Assembly: GCA_963714425.1 (NCBI GenBank)
Contig: CAVQOI010000005.1
Location: 98,534 to 162,533 of the forward strand
Direction of reading: 5' to 3'
Origin: DATCYX01 sp963714425
GTDB lineage: Bacteria; Chloroflexota; Anaerolineae; Anaerolineales; UBA4823
Length of the DNA stretch: 64,000 bases
Shown here: positions 51,539 through 60,328 of the stretch, in pieces
How the letters are laid out: every line of letters starts with the position of its first letter
Numbering within the stretch: the stretch's first letter is position 1
Program-made: the position numbers and the translations under genes
The notes under the pieces: generated by a model
Database searches by the model: none
Seen by the model: only the letters and a program-made list of their open reading frames with translations
Told to the model about the DNA's origin: nothing

Positions 51539-53458
51539 GTGGTTATGCACCGGATAGAGTCACTTCTTTCAGCACGCCTATTTGTCAGACCCCAACTTGT
51601 CAATCAGCGCATATTTTTTGAAAGCAATTTGAGCGGGCATATCAGCTTGTACGCCATGAATTACGGCGGGAGCGTTCCCGAACCATTACTCCCACCGGAA
51701 ATCGCACTTCATAACCCCCACCTCCTGACCGGAAAATCCTACTACGTTTACCCAAAATTGAATAAGATCCTGGTAATGGTCGACAACAATGGGGATGAGA
51801 GGTACCAGCCAATGACTATTCCCTTGGATGGCGGGTATCCGCAGCTTGCCTTTGGGAATATTTTTTCGGACTTTCGCGTTTTTATGGATCGTTGCGACCC
51901 CGATAATAATTCCGCATATTTCGTAGCAAATTCGCTCAGCGAACAGCGCGTGCTCACTTATCAAGGGAATCTAGAGACAGGAGAAGCGAACCTGATTGGA
52001 GAGAGCCCTTGGGGATTATATCCAGAAGGGGTTAACACGGATCACTCAAAAGTCGTACTCCTTGAGACTTATTCACACGGAGATCATGTAGTCTTTCTCT
52101 GGGACATCCATGCCAATCAGATGAAGGTCCTGTATGGAACTCCAATACAAGAAAGATCATTGGACCAGTCTGTACCACTAAATGAAATAATGAATACATG
52201 TTTCACGGATAATGATCGCGGTTTGATGTTTATCACAGCCTTATTCGACGATCAACGCGGGCTCGGATATCTCGATTTGAAGAAGGAAGATGATGTCGTT
52301 CCCATTGCCATTCACGGGATTCAGCACCAGGGAATAGGGGAACTTACACAGCTCGAACATATTCAAGAGAACCGCTACCTGATCACCTATAACATCAATG
52401 GCTGTTCATGGCTATACGAATGTCGCTTTGACGAAAATCAACGTCTTATGCAAATTGAGCATCGCATCTGTGGTGAGGGCACACTCTCTGATGGAGTCTT
52501 GGAATCTATATATTTCGATAAAGTATCCAACCAATACTCCCTCGCGTTTTCCACAGCAACCTCACCTACACAGATCTACACCGTTGAGGGCCTCCAACGA
52601 GAAATCATCCGCCGGCACACCAACGAGCGTGTCTTAGGCATCAATCCAGAGATACTCGCCCCTGGTGAGGACGCATCTTATACTTCTTTTGATGGGATGT
52701 ATATTCCAGCCCGGTTATATCTGCCCGATTCAAGCTTGGGATTTACTGGAGTAAGACCGGTTATTTTTTACATCCACGGAGGACCGCAAAGTCAAGAGCG
52801 ACCCGACTTCGCATGGTTCTCAATCCCACTTATCCAATTCCTGACCCTCAAAGGCTTCGCAGTATTTGTCCCCAATGTACGAGGAAGTGAAGGGTATGGG
52901 TTACATTTCACCAAACAAGTAGATCTGGATTGGGGAGGAAAAGATCGTTTGGATCACGTCCATGCGTTAACCAAGGTCTTACCCAACGATCACCGTCTGG
53001 ATGTTTCTCGTGCTGGCGTTGTTGGGCGCTCCTATGGTGGGTATATGACCCTTTCACTGGCAGGTCGCCATCCCGAACTGTGGTCAGCTGCCGTAGATAT
53101 GTTCGGTCCGTATGACCTGATCACCTTCTCCGAGCGCATTCCAGAAACCTGGAAACCGTATTTCAAATTAGTAATTGGCGACCCGGATGATGAATCTGGA
53201 CGTATGTTTTTGGCAGAGCGCTCACCTCGCACCTATCTGGATAACTTGAGTTGCCCAATGCTGGTGATCCAGGGAAAGAACGATCCGAGAGTGGTTGAGC
53301 GTGAATCAAGCGATTTAATTACCGACCTTAGAGCAAAAGGGAAGGAGATCGATTATATCGTTTTTGAGAATGAAGGCCACGATGTCCTTAAGTTTGAGAA
53401 CCGCGTGCTCTGTTACAACGCTATTACTGAGTTTTTTGCGAAATATCTACTGCCGTGA
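51539..53458 (+). CDS. S9-family prolyl oligopeptidase-like peptidase
   Basis: 639 residues, cytosolic. The N-terminal part is a beta-propeller-like region of repeated strands (1-370); the C-terminal hydrolase domain (about 380-639) has YIHGGPQSQERPDF, NVRGSEGYG, the nucleophile in VVGRSYGGYMTLS, the acid in GKNDPRV and the His in NEGHDVLK. It belongs to the acylaminoacyl-peptidase/DPP-IV-like S9C group. GTG 51539 has GAGGG six bases upstream; ATG 51545 is an alternative. The stop overlaps the trmI start (GTGA). Confidence 0.92.
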   Translation: MVMHRIESLLSARLFVRPQLVNQRIFFESNLSGHISLYAMNYGGSVPEPLLPPEIALHNPHLLTGKSYYVYPKLNKILVMVDNNGDERYQPMTIPLDGGYPQLAFGNIFSDFRVFMDRCDPDNNSAYFVANSLSEQRVLTYQGNLETGEANLIGESPWGLYPEGVNTDHSKVVLLETYSHGDHVVFLWDIHANQMKVLYGTPIQERSLDQSVPLNEIMNTCFTDNDRGLMFITALFDDQRGLGYLDLKKEDDVVPIAIHGIQHQGIGELTQLEHIQENRYLITYNINGCSWLYECRFDENQRLMQIEHRICGEGTLSDGVLESIYFDKVSNQYSLAFSTATSPTQIYTVEGLQREIIRRHTNERVLGINPEILAPGEDASYTSFDGMYIPARLYLPDSSLGFTGVRPVIFYIHGGPQSQERPDFAWFSIPLIQFLTLKGFAVFVPNVRGSEGYGLHFTKQVDLDWGGKDRLDHVHALTKVLPNDHRLDVSRAGVVGRSYGGYMTLSLAGRHPELWSAAVDMFGPYDLITFSERIPETWKPYFKLVIGDPDDESGRMFLAERSPRTYLDNLSCPMLVIQGKNDPRVVERESSDLITDLRAKGKEIDYIVFENEGHDVLKFENRVLCYNAITEFFAKYLLP

Positions 53459-54258
53459 GCCAGCTGACCACCGTATCTGGGGATCTGATCCAACTGGTCA
53501 GCCCTTCCAATAAGGTATATATTTTTCGCTTGATCCCAGGCGGGCAACTACAAACGCATCGCGGGGTGCTCAACCATGACGACCTGGTTGGACTCCCTTG
53601 GGGGAGCCAGGTGTTCAGCCATAAAGGCAGTGCATATTATTTACTCCAGCCGTCGATCGCATCTCTTGTCCAAGAAACACGCCGAAATACCCAAATTATG
53701 TATCCAAAGGATATCGGCTTCTTATTGGTTGTGATGGGTATAGGACCCGGGACACATGTTATTGAGGCAGGAACCGGTTCAGGCGCTTTGACCAGCGCCT
53801 TGGCGTGGGCAGTCGGCGATGAGGGTCATGTGACATCCTATGAATCCCGGGAAGACATGCAAAATCTTGCAAGGAAAAACTTGGAACGCCTGGGGTTGGA
53901 GGCTCGGGTAACCCTAAAACTCAAGGATATAGGAGAGGGCTTTGATGAGACAGGCGTGGATGCTTTATTCCTTGATCTAACCAATCCATATGATTATATC
54001 TCTCAAGTGAGGTTAGCCCTGAAACCTGGTGGCACCTTTGGGTGCTTATTACCGACCACAAACCAGGTTGCCCGAATATTGCCTGAGTTGCATGCACAAG
54101 ACTTTGCATTCATCGATATCTGTGAGCTTCTACTCCGATACTATAAACCCATCCCTCAACGACTACGTCCTACGGATCGCATGGTTGCACATACTGGCTA
54201 CTTAGTCTTTGGACGTCCGATTATCCCCGGCGTACCCTCTTCACCAGATGAGATCTAA
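53455..54258 (+). CDS. trmI: tRNA (adenine-N1)-methyltransferase TrmI
   Basis: 267-residue SAM-dependent enzyme making m1A58 in the T-loop. An N-terminal small beta domain (about 1-70) is followed by the Rossmann methyltransferase: motif I VIEAGTGSGALTSALA, VTSYESREDMQNLARKNLE, and LDLTNPYDYI in the catalytic pocket. GTG start, overlapping the S9 peptidase stop by four bases. It forms homotetramers in known relatives. In one operon with mnmA, it makes this stretch rich in tRNA modification genes. Confidence 0.93.
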   Translation: MSQLTTVSGDLIQLVSPSNKVYIFRLIPGGQLQTHRGVLNHDDLVGLPWGSQVFSHKGSAYYLLQPSIASLVQETRRNTQIMYPKDIGFLLVVMGIGPGTHVIEAGTGSGALTSALAWAVGDEGHVTSYESREDMQNLARKNLERLGLEARVTLKLKDIGEGFDETGVDALFLDLTNPYDYISQVRLALKPGGTFGCLLPTTNQVARILPELHAQDFAFIDICELLLRYYKPIPQRLRPTDRMVAHTGYLVFGRPIIPGVPSSPDEI

Positions 54259-54862
54259 CCTTCGGCTGACTGAAGCCGAAATAGCCAGACGTCTGGATGT
54301 GCCACAGAAACCCATGGTGGAAGCACCATACCCGCCTGGCTTTCTGGGAACTACTTTTCGCCCAGCAGCAGTATTGATCCCAATCTTGATCAAAGAGGCT
54401 AGGTGGCATATTCTATACATCCGCCGAACATCGAATAACAATGACCCCCACAGTGGCCAGGTAGCTTTTCCCGGTGGAGCATGTGACCCGAACGATTCAG
54501 ATGCGGAGGCAACCGCGTTGCGGGAAGCCTATGAAGAGATCGGTCTCCTCCCTGAAGATGTTCGCATCCTGGGTCATCTCGGCGATTTCATCACTGTTAC
54601 CAGCTTTCTGGTGACTCCCGTAATTGGGGTCATACCCTGGCCATATTTGTTTAAATTGCAAACGGATGAAGTTAGCCGGGCATTCACAATCCCCCTAGAA
54701 TGGTTAGCCAACCCGGCCAACCACGAAATACAGGATCGTCCTCTACCCCCACCCTATGATCCCATCCCAGTTATTTACTTTCGCCAGTACGATGGGGAGA
54801 CGCTTTGGGGAGCAAGCGCCAGATTTACCCTAGAGCTGATAAAACGCTTAGTAGCAAAATGA
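54248..54862 (+). CDS. NUDIX hydrolase, CoA pyrophosphatase type
   Basis: 204 residues. The Nudix box is GGACDPNDSDAEATALREAYEEIGL, preceded by SGQVAFPGG, the UPF0035/CoAse signature of this subgroup. LRILYIRR-like text (HILYIRRTSNNNDPHSG) lies just before. It probably splits CoA or acyl-CoA into 3',5'-ADP and phosphopantetheine. ATG 54248 overlaps trmI by 11 bases; the frame is open further but without a better start. Last gene of the long plus-strand run; a strong hairpin follows. Confidence 0.9.
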   Translation: MRSNLRLTEAEIARRLDVPQKPMVEAPYPPGFLGTTFRPAAVLIPILIKEARWHILYIRRTSNNNDPHSGQVAFPGGACDPNDSDAEATALREAYEEIGLLPEDVRILGHLGDFITVTSFLVTPVIGVIPWPYLFKLQTDEVSRAFTIPLEWLANPANHEIQDRPLPPPYDPIPVIYFRQYDGETLWGASARFTLELIKRLVAK

Positions 54863-54863
54863 A

Positions 54864-54895
54864 AGATGTCCCAGCAGAAATCTGCTGGGACATCT
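54864..54895. terminator. Bidirectional terminator between NUDIX gene and rplY
   Basis: Perfect 14-base arms (54864-54877, 54882-54895) with a four-base loop, between two convergent genes. The T-rich flank is better on the minus strand (TTCATTTTGC). Confidence 0.85.
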
Positions 54896-54910
54896 CCTCA
54901 ATTATTGGTG

Positions 54911-55558
54911 TTAAAATTCTTCTTCCTCTCGCTTGCCTTTCTCGATCACAACGGGCTCTTCCTCTTCTTCCTCTACTTCCTCTTCAACAACTTCCTCTTC
55001 CACAGCTTCTTGTGCGGTGATCAGAGCGATCATCTCATCTTCGTCAGTGAGAACGCGCAATCCGGGGGGAAGCTGAAGATCGCGTACGTAGATTGCAGAA
55101 CCGATTTCATTCAACACGGATATATCTACAACAATGCGCTCAGGCAGATCAGCAGGTAATGATTCTACTTCGATCTCCTCAATGCCTGTGACTAAAACAC
55201 CGTTGAGCTCTTCCATGGCGAGTGATTCACCGCTCAGATCGATCGAGACGTTGGCACGCAGCTTTTCAGTCATCGAGACGACCATGAAGTCTACGTGAAC
55301 TAGGTTCCCTTGCACAGGGTGAAACTGTTTTTCACGCACAAGGGCAGTGTGCTTCTCCCCATCGACTTCGATAACGATCAGATGGGACGATGTGATCCTC
55401 GGCAAGATTTTGTTTGCATCATGAGAATCAAATGATACTGCGATTGGCTGGATCGTCTTTCCGTATAATACGGCAGGTAAACGACCCCCTCTACGCATGG
55501 CTTTCACCTGCTTGCCAATCACATCTCTTTGTTGTGCTTTCAGAAATAATTCTTCCAT
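54911..55558 (-). CDS. rplY: 50S ribosomal protein bL25 (Ctc/TL5 type)
   Basis: 215 residues. The N-terminal 5S-rRNA-binding beta barrel (about 1-90: LKAQQRDVIGKQVKAMRRGGRLPAVLYGK, HTALVREKQFHPVQGNLVHVDF) is followed by the TL5 C-terminal domain (95-185) and an acidic Glu-rich tail. This long form is the Ctc/general-stress type, not the short E. coli L25. GGAG precedes the ATG. Confidence 0.95.
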   Translation of the reverse strand: MEELFLKAQQRDVIGKQVKAMRRGGRLPAVLYGKTIQPIAVSFDSHDANKILPRITSSHLIVIEVDGEKHTALVREKQFHPVQGNLVHVDFMVVSMTEKLRANVSIDLSGESLAMEELNGVLVTGIEEIEVESLPADLPERIVVDISVLNEIGSAIYVRDLQLPPGLRVLTDEDEMIALITAQEAVEEEVVEEEVEEEEEEPVVIEKGKREEEEF

Positions 55559-55622
55559 TTTCTCCGTCCTTGAAGCGCCTCTTACCTGAACGCGCAGGCT
55601 ACCCTCGCTTCTCGGGATATGT

Positions 55623-55636
55623 CCGGCTCGAGCCGG
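55623..55636. promoter_or_regulatory. 14-bp perfect palindrome upstream of rplY
   Basis: CCGGCTCGAGCCGG, self-complementary with no gap, lies 65 bases before the rplY start. It may be an operator or part of the upstream gene's terminator; no T tract follows. Confidence 0.35.
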
Positions 55637-55689
55637 TTGATACCGATATTCTCTTGGGAGGGTTGGCAGCTACCGCTACCAACGTCAGC

Positions 55690-56244
55690 CTATCTCCGAA
55701 CTCGCCGGACTAGACTCCCCAGAAGTAAAACCAGACCTGCACCCACACCTGCAGCTAAGCCAGCCAATAAAGCCCGAGGTGTATCTAGAGTAGCTTCGAC
55801 TGGCCCTTCAACCCGACCTGCCAGCAGGATACCGGTTTTTATTGCGTTTGCGTGAAGATCCTTGGAAACGAATAAACCAGCACTGACCTGATCAATTCCT
55901 GCTGAATTAGCATAGGCTAACCCGATTAAGGTATCGGACAAGGAAAGTTGATTGGCATTCACAATGCCAGAAATGCTATCGACCAGGTTGATCTGGTCGG
56001 CTGAAACTGTCGCAGCTACACTCTGCTGCAATGTGGCTCCTGTGGAGATAATTTGCTGCGCTGCAGAGTTCCGTAGCTCGACCTCATTCGCGGTCAGCTT
56101 AGCAGCGGCGCTATACTGCATTCGCACAATTTCAGCCTGAAGTGTTTGTACAGAAACCTGAGAGAGATTGGCAGTATCTACTGTCAAATTCTCCATCGTG
56201 TTATGCTCAGGTGTTGTAGAACCTTCAGGCTCAATATCAGACAT
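55690..56244 (-). CDS. Hypothetical protein: solenoid-like repeats with C-terminal membrane anchor
   Basis: 184 residues. An acidic N-terminus is followed by about 110 residues of short, Ala/Ser/Val-rich alternating units (for example VSVQTLQAEIV, TANEVELRNSAAQQI, VSADQINLVDSISGIV, VNANQLSLSDTLIGL). This is the periodic pattern of a beta-solenoid, and a single helix with a basic tail (ALLAGLAAGVGAGLVLLLGSLVRRVRR) comes last. It has no signal peptide, so it is probably a tail-anchored cytosolic protein. GGGAGG precedes the ATG. I know similar proteins only as Chloroflexi hypotheticals. Immediately upstream is a terminator hairpin. Confidence 0.7.
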   Translation of the reverse strand: MSDIEPEGSTTPEHNTMENLTVDTANLSQVSVQTLQAEIVRMQYSAAAKLTANEVELRNSAAQQIISTGATLQQSVAATVSADQINLVDSISGIVNANQLSLSDTLIGLAYANSAGIDQVSAGLFVSKDLHANAIKTGILLAGRVEGPVEATLDTPRALLAGLAAGVGAGLVLLLGSLVRRVRR

Positions 56245-56256
56245 ACAGCCTCCCAG

Positions 56257-56283
56257 AAAAAAACGCCGCCTTTAGCAGGCGGG
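56257..56283 (-). terminator. Hairpin with T7 tail directly upstream of the solenoid-protein gene
   Basis: On the minus strand CCGCC, seven-base loop, GGCGG, CG, then seven T. It sits only 13 bases before the gene's start, either as attenuator or as the leftover terminator of a gene that was displaced by the insertion sequence. Confidence 0.7.
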
Positions 56284-56347
56284 TAGGGCCAACTCGGGGG
56301 AATATTTTAGCTTTCATCTCTGATTTCGTCAATCCCCAATGAATTCA

Positions 56348-56396
56348 TGTTAGCGCAAAGTAGTAGAGTCCCCTTTTCGCAAAGTTAAAATGTCCC
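56348..56396 (+). repeat. Left inverted repeat of the IS, two iteron-like units
   Basis: Contains two direct copies of the pattern GCAAAGT-N(5-8)-GTCCC about 25 bases apart, mirrored at the right end. Confidence 0.75.
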
Positions 56397-56413
56397 GTCT
56401 GAAGGGACACGAA

Positions 56414-57712
56414 ATGGACGAACTACTGAGAATGAGCAACCGAGAAATCACACGATTGGAAGCGATACAGCGGATCAAGGACAAACGCCTGACGCAGAAG
56501 GAAGCAGCCCGGATACTAAGTTTGAGTGTGCGGCAGGTCAAACGGCTCTATCGAGCATATAAAGTCCAAGGAGCGAAAGGGTTGGTCAGCGCCCGGCGAG
56601 GGAAGCCGAGCAACCATCGCCTGGATGCGGAAACGCAGCAGAAAGCCATCGACCTGATCTATGAGCACTATCGAGACTTTGGACCCACCTTAGCGCACGA
56701 GAAGCTGACGGAGAAACACAAGCTACGGATATCGCGGGAAAGTGTGCGCAAGATCATGATTGCAGAAGAGATGTGGAAGCCGAAGCGGGCGAAAAAGCCG
56801 TCGATGCACCAGATGCGTGAGCGGCGAGCTTGTTTTGGGGAATTGGTGCAGATCGATGGCTCGGATCACGACTGGTTCGAAGGGCGCGGGCCGAAGTGCA
56901 CCCTGCTGGTGTATATTGACGATGCCACGGGGCAACTCTTGGAGTTGTGGTTTGTGCCGGACGAGACCTTTTTCGGCTACTGCGAAGCTTCCCGGCACTA
57001 TTTTGAGCGGTATGGCAAGCCGGTGGCCTTCTACAGCGACAAGCACGGCATCTTTCGGGTCAATCAAGTGCAAACGATCGGTCTAGGGAGTGGTCTTACC
57101 CAGTTCGCACGAGCCATGCAGGAGTTGGACATCCAAATCATCTGTGCCAACACCCCCCAAGCCAAAGGGCGCATCGAACGCGCCAATCAGACCCTCCAGG
57201 ACCGCCTGGTCAAGGAGCTGCGCCTGCTAGGTATTTCCGACATCGACAGCGCCAATGCCTATCTACCCGTGTTCCGCCTGGATTTCAACCGCCGCTTTGC
57301 CGTGGCTCCCCGCAGCAACCATGATGCCCACCGCCCCTTACTCAAAACCGAAAACCTGGATATCATCTTGACCCGCCAGAAAACCGCTACGCTCTCCAAG
57401 AACCTCACCGTGCAAGCCAACAAGGTGATCTACCAGATCCAATCCAACCGCCCTGACTATGCTCTGCGCAAGGCTCAAGTCACCGTCTGTGAGAATGCCA
57501 AAGGAGAAGTCACCATCCTCTACCGAAACAAACCCCTATCTTACACGATCTTTCACAAGCCTACTCGCCAGGCTCAGGTCGCCGATACCAAAACCCTCGA
57601 TCGCCAGATCAAGCCGCCCCCTGTCCCCGCCCCCAACCACCCCTGGCGCCGATACGGCCGTCATCTCAACGGCAAACCTATCCAGGAAACCACTCCCCAT
57701 GGCGCAGACTGA
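56414..57712 (+). CDS. ISNCY-family (IS1202 group) transposase
   Basis: About 432 residues. An N-terminal helix-turn-helix (LTQKEAARILSLSVRQVKRLYRAYK) binds the ends. The RNase H-like integrase core has the first Asp in LVQIDGSDHDWFEGRG, the second in FYSDKHGIFR and the Glu in KGRIERANQTLQDRLVKEL. All three catalytic acids are in place and the frame is unbroken, so the element may be active. ATG 56414 has AGGGA upstream; an earlier ATG at 56390 lies in the terminal repeat. The C-terminal third is basic, with KPPPVPAPNHPWRR near the end. Confidence 0.92.
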   Translation: MDELLRMSNREITRLEAIQRIKDKRLTQKEAARILSLSVRQVKRLYRAYKVQGAKGLVSARRGKPSNHRLDAETQQKAIDLIYEHYRDFGPTLAHEKLTEKHKLRISRESVRKIMIAEEMWKPKRAKKPSMHQMRERRACFGELVQIDGSDHDWFEGRGPKCTLLVYIDDATGQLLELWFVPDETFFGYCEASRHYFERYGKPVAFYSDKHGIFRVNQVQTIGLGSGLTQFARAMQELDIQIICANTPQAKGRIERANQTLQDRLVKELRLLGISDIDSANAYLPVFRLDFNRRFAVAPRSNHDAHRPLLKTENLDIILTRQKTATLSKNLTVQANKVIYQIQSNRPDYALRKAQVTVCENAKGEVTILYRNKPLSYTIFHKPTRQAQVADTKTLDRQIKPPPVPAPNHPWRRYGRHLNGKPIQETTPHGAD

Positions 57713-58003
57713 TATGGATCGGCCTGTGAGTTTATCGCTTTCGGCCAAAAACTGGGCAGAAACCAAAGAACAGAGCGATCTCCGCTCTGCCCAGTCTTCG
57801 GCCTCGTGTCGGCGCTCGGGTCGCTCTCCAGCGTTGCCCTATCCTCCGCACGAGTGCCTCGAGTTTACCATATCCGATTATTCATCCCTGGCAAAGGGGA
57901 CATCTCTACTTTGCAGAAAAAGGGACATTTCTATTTTGCATTGACAGCTGTATGGGTTAATCCCCCACCCCTGCTCCCCCCCGCTCGTGAGGGAGATTTG
58001 TCG
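57713..58003. other. Right end of the IS and short non-coding flank
   Basis: After the transposase stop, 57713-57896 is non-coding IS sequence, 57897-57946 the right terminal repeat, and 57947-58003 a C-rich spacer before the formate dehydrogenase terminator. Open frames here have no protein-like composition. Confidence 0.6.
57897..57946 (-). repeat. Right inverted repeat of the IS, two iteron-like units
   Basis: Reverse complement starts TGTCAATGCAAAATAG and holds two GCAAA(A/G)TAGA(A/G)ATGTCCC units about 25 bases apart. Confidence 0.75.
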
Positions 58004-58051
58004 AAAAATAGGCTGGTGTGCGAGTCATTACTCGCACACCAGCCTATTTTT
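58004..58051. terminator. Strong terminator of the formate dehydrogenase operon
   Basis: Perfect 21-base arms (58004-58024, 58031-58051) around a six-base loop, A-rich on one side and T-rich on the other, 12 bases after the fdhA stop. Confidence 0.92.
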
Positions 58052-58062
58052 CAAGTTTTTTC

Positions 58063-60225
58063 TTAATACCGGCCGCGGTGCAGCTCTGCTTCAGGGTTGG
58101 GCAGATCCGTCTCGCTCACCGCCTCGATCTTCACCGCGCAGGCTTTGTACTCGGGGATTAAGGCCTCGGGGTCGAGGGCATCGATGGTCAGCAGGTTGGC
58201 TGCAGCCTCGGCGAAATGGAACGGGATGAAGACCACCCCAACGTGCGTCTTCTCGGTCACCGAGGCGCGCAGCGCCACCGTTCCACGCCGGGATGAAACG
58301 CGCACAGCCTGCCCATCGCGGATGTCCATCAGAGCAGCATCTGCCGGGTGCAATTCCACGCGCGCCTCCGGGTATAGCTCATCCAGTTTTGAGTTGCGCG
58401 TCATTGTTCCGCCGTGCCAGTGCTCCAGCACGCGACCCGTGCTCAGGATGAAGGGATATTCATCATTGGGCAGCTCCACGCTGGGTATAAACTCCAAGGG
58501 GTGAAACTTTCCGCGCCCGCGGGGGAAGCTCTCAGCGAACAAAAAGGGCGTGCCCGGGTGGGATTCGTCTTCTACAGGCACCTGAAGTCCGGAATTTTCG
58601 ATGCGCTCGTAGGTCACACCGCTGTATTCCAGCGCCACACTGCCGACCTCCACCAGGATCTCGGATGGATGGCTGTAATCCCAGCCGGCTGAGCCGGGTG
58701 CGCCAAGGCGGGCTTCGATGCGCTTCGCGAGATCGCAGATGATTTGCCAGTCGGGGCGCGATTCCCCACGAGGATCGAGCGCCTGACGCACGCGCTGCAC
58801 GCGCCGGTCGGTGTTCGTGAATGTGCCGTCCTTTTCCGCCCAGGATGTCGAGGGCAGGAACACATCGGCAAATGCGCCTGATTCATTGATGAAAAGGTCT
58901 TGCGCCACGATGAACTCGAGCTGCTGCATGTGGTGGTGGGTCTGGTTCAGATTGGGCTCGCTCATCATGGGGTTCTCGCCCATAATGTACAACGAGCGCA
59001 CCCCCCCCGGGTGGGCATGGGAGAGGATCTCCGTTGTGGTCAGGCCGCGCTTCAGGCTCAGCCCGCCCGCCTCGACGTTCCAGCGGCGCTCCCACTTCCT
59101 AGCATTTTCGGGGTCGTCCACCGGCATATAGCCAGGGTAATGGTAGGGCATGCAGCCCATATCGGATGCGCCCTGTACATTGTTCTGCCCGCGCAGCGGG
59201 TTCAGACCGGTGCCCTGCCGTCCGATGTGTCCTGTGAGTAGCGCCAGGTGAATCACCGCCAGCGCGCTGGCTGTTCCGTGCGAGAGCTGCGAAATGCCCA
59301 TTCCCCAATAAATGGCACCGCGCTCTGCCTGGGCGTACATGCGTGCAGCCTGCACGATCAAATCGCGATCCACGCCTGAGACCATCTCCGCATACTCGGG
59401 GGTGAACTTCTCCATCGATGCGGCGAATTCCTCAAAATTTTCAGTGCGTTTCTCAACAAAATCCAAGTTAACCAGGTTTTCTTTGAGAATCACGTGTGCC
59501 ATGGCGCTGAAGACGGGCACGTTCGTGCCCGGTTTGAGCGGCAGCCACAGCGTGGCAAAGTCGCACAGCTCCGTGCGGCGCGGGTCGATGACGATCAGCT
59601 TCGCCCCGTGCTTCATCACTGCTGCCTTCATCTGCAGGGCGATGATGGGGTGGTTCTCGGGGGTGTTCGATCCGGTGACGATGAACACATCGCTGTGGAT
59701 CACCTCTGAGGCGGTGTTGCTCATCGCCGAAGAGCCCACCGCCTGCTGCAACGCCACCACCGAGCCAGCATGGCACAGGCGGGTGCAGTGGTCCACGTTG
59801 TTGGTGCGGAAGAGAGCGCGGAACATCTTCTGCAGCAGGTAGTTGTCCTCGTTCGTGGCTTTGGCGCAGCAGTACACCGCCAGCGCTTCGGGACCATCCC
59901 GCCGGTAGATCTCCACCAGCCGGTCGGCAGTGTAGTCAAGAGCCTCATCCCAGGAGACCTCTTGCCATTCGTCCCGCTCAAATGCCTGGGTGCGCACACC
60001 AGGCACCTGGCGCACCTTGCGAATCATTGGAGATGTCACCCGCCGGGGATGGTAGACAAAGTCGTAGCCGAAGCGTCCCTTCACGCACAGATTTCCCTGG
60101 TTCACCACCGCGTCAAAAGGCGAAGTCACCCGGTAGATCGTATCTTCTTTAATATGTAACTCTAAATTACAGCCCACCCCGCAGTACGGGCAGGTGGTGG
60201 AAACGACACGGTCTGCCTGGATCAT
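58063..60225 (-). CDS. fdhA: Formate dehydrogenase catalytic subunit (Mo/W-bis-MGD, Cys form)
   Basis: 720-residue molybdopterin oxidoreductase. N-terminal [4Fe-4S] motif CPYCGVGC...GNLCVKGRFG; the active-site residue is Cys in CTRLCHAGSV, where many formate dehydrogenases have selenocysteine. Formate-dehydrogenase-specific text around it and MGISQLSHGT/NPLRGQNNVQGASDMG in the core support the substrate. A molydopterin dinucleotide-binding domain ends it (STGRVLEHWHGGTMTRNS). ATG 60225 has GGAGG five bases upstream. With the ferredoxin and NuoE/F subunits it forms a soluble NAD-dependent complex; membrane anchors and a twin-arginine signal are absent. Confidence 0.92.
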   Translation of the reverse strand: MIQADRVVSTTCPYCGVGCNLELHIKEDTIYRVTSPFDAVVNQGNLCVKGRFGYDFVYHPRRVTSPMIRKVRQVPGVRTQAFERDEWQEVSWDEALDYTADRLVEIYRRDGPEALAVYCCAKATNEDNYLLQKMFRALFRTNNVDHCTRLCHAGSVVALQQAVGSSAMSNTASEVIHSDVFIVTGSNTPENHPIIALQMKAAVMKHGAKLIVIDPRRTELCDFATLWLPLKPGTNVPVFSAMAHVILKENLVNLDFVEKRTENFEEFAASMEKFTPEYAEMVSGVDRDLIVQAARMYAQAERGAIYWGMGISQLSHGTASALAVIHLALLTGHIGRQGTGLNPLRGQNNVQGASDMGCMPYHYPGYMPVDDPENARKWERRWNVEAGGLSLKRGLTTTEILSHAHPGGVRSLYIMGENPMMSEPNLNQTHHHMQQLEFIVAQDLFINESGAFADVFLPSTSWAEKDGTFTNTDRRVQRVRQALDPRGESRPDWQIICDLAKRIEARLGAPGSAGWDYSHPSEILVEVGSVALEYSGVTYERIENSGLQVPVEDESHPGTPFLFAESFPRGRGKFHPLEFIPSVELPNDEYPFILSTGRVLEHWHGGTMTRNSKLDELYPEARVELHPADAALMDIRDGQAVRVSSRRGTVALRASVTEKTHVGVVFIPFHFAEAAANLLTIDALDPEALIPEYKACAVKIEAVSETDLPNPEAELHRGRY

Positions 60226-60237
60226 AGTTACCTCCAA

Positions 60238-60328
60238 GAAGAGAATAGAGAGCGGAGAGTAGAGAGCAGTTATCGGAGATGAATTGCTTGTTCTATGACT
60301 ATTCTCTATTCTCTATTCTCTGTTCTCT
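60238..60328. repeat. Heptamer direct repeat (ATTCTCT)n with inverted partner
   Basis: Four adjacent heptamers at 60301-60328 (three ATTCTCT, one GTTCTCT). On the other side of a 33-base gap lies a purine-rich partner (AGAGAATAGAGAG... at 60238-60267) that could pair with them. The heptamers encode the C-terminal Glu/Arg/Asn-rich end of the ferredoxin subunit, so the repeat has entered coding sequence. Confidence 0.7.

Larger units (their letters stand above)
56348..57946 (+). mobile_element. Insertion sequence of the ISNCY / IS1202 group
   Basis: 1,599 bases bounded by imperfect inverted repeats of about 50 bases (left 56348-56396, right 57897-57946), each starting TGT(T/C)A and containing GCAAA...GTCCC twice. 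One DDE transposase fills it. No obvious target-site duplication was found in the flanks (left GAATTCA, right GCTGTATGGG), though IS1202-group elements can make long, variable ones. Confidence 0.85.

Noticed and set aside
54911..55010. Repeat expansion in the Glu-rich tail of bL25
   Set aside because: The acidic tail is common in Ctc/TL5-type bL25 proteins and the codons vary, so it is not a recent nucleotide repeat.
57459..57944. Second frame inside the IS downstream half
   Set aside because: Shadow of the transposase in another frame; Ser/Pro/Arg-rich and running into the terminal repeat.
58063..60225. Selenocysteine formate dehydrogenase
   Set aside because: The active-site codon encodes Cys in CTRLCHAG and there is no in-frame TGA.
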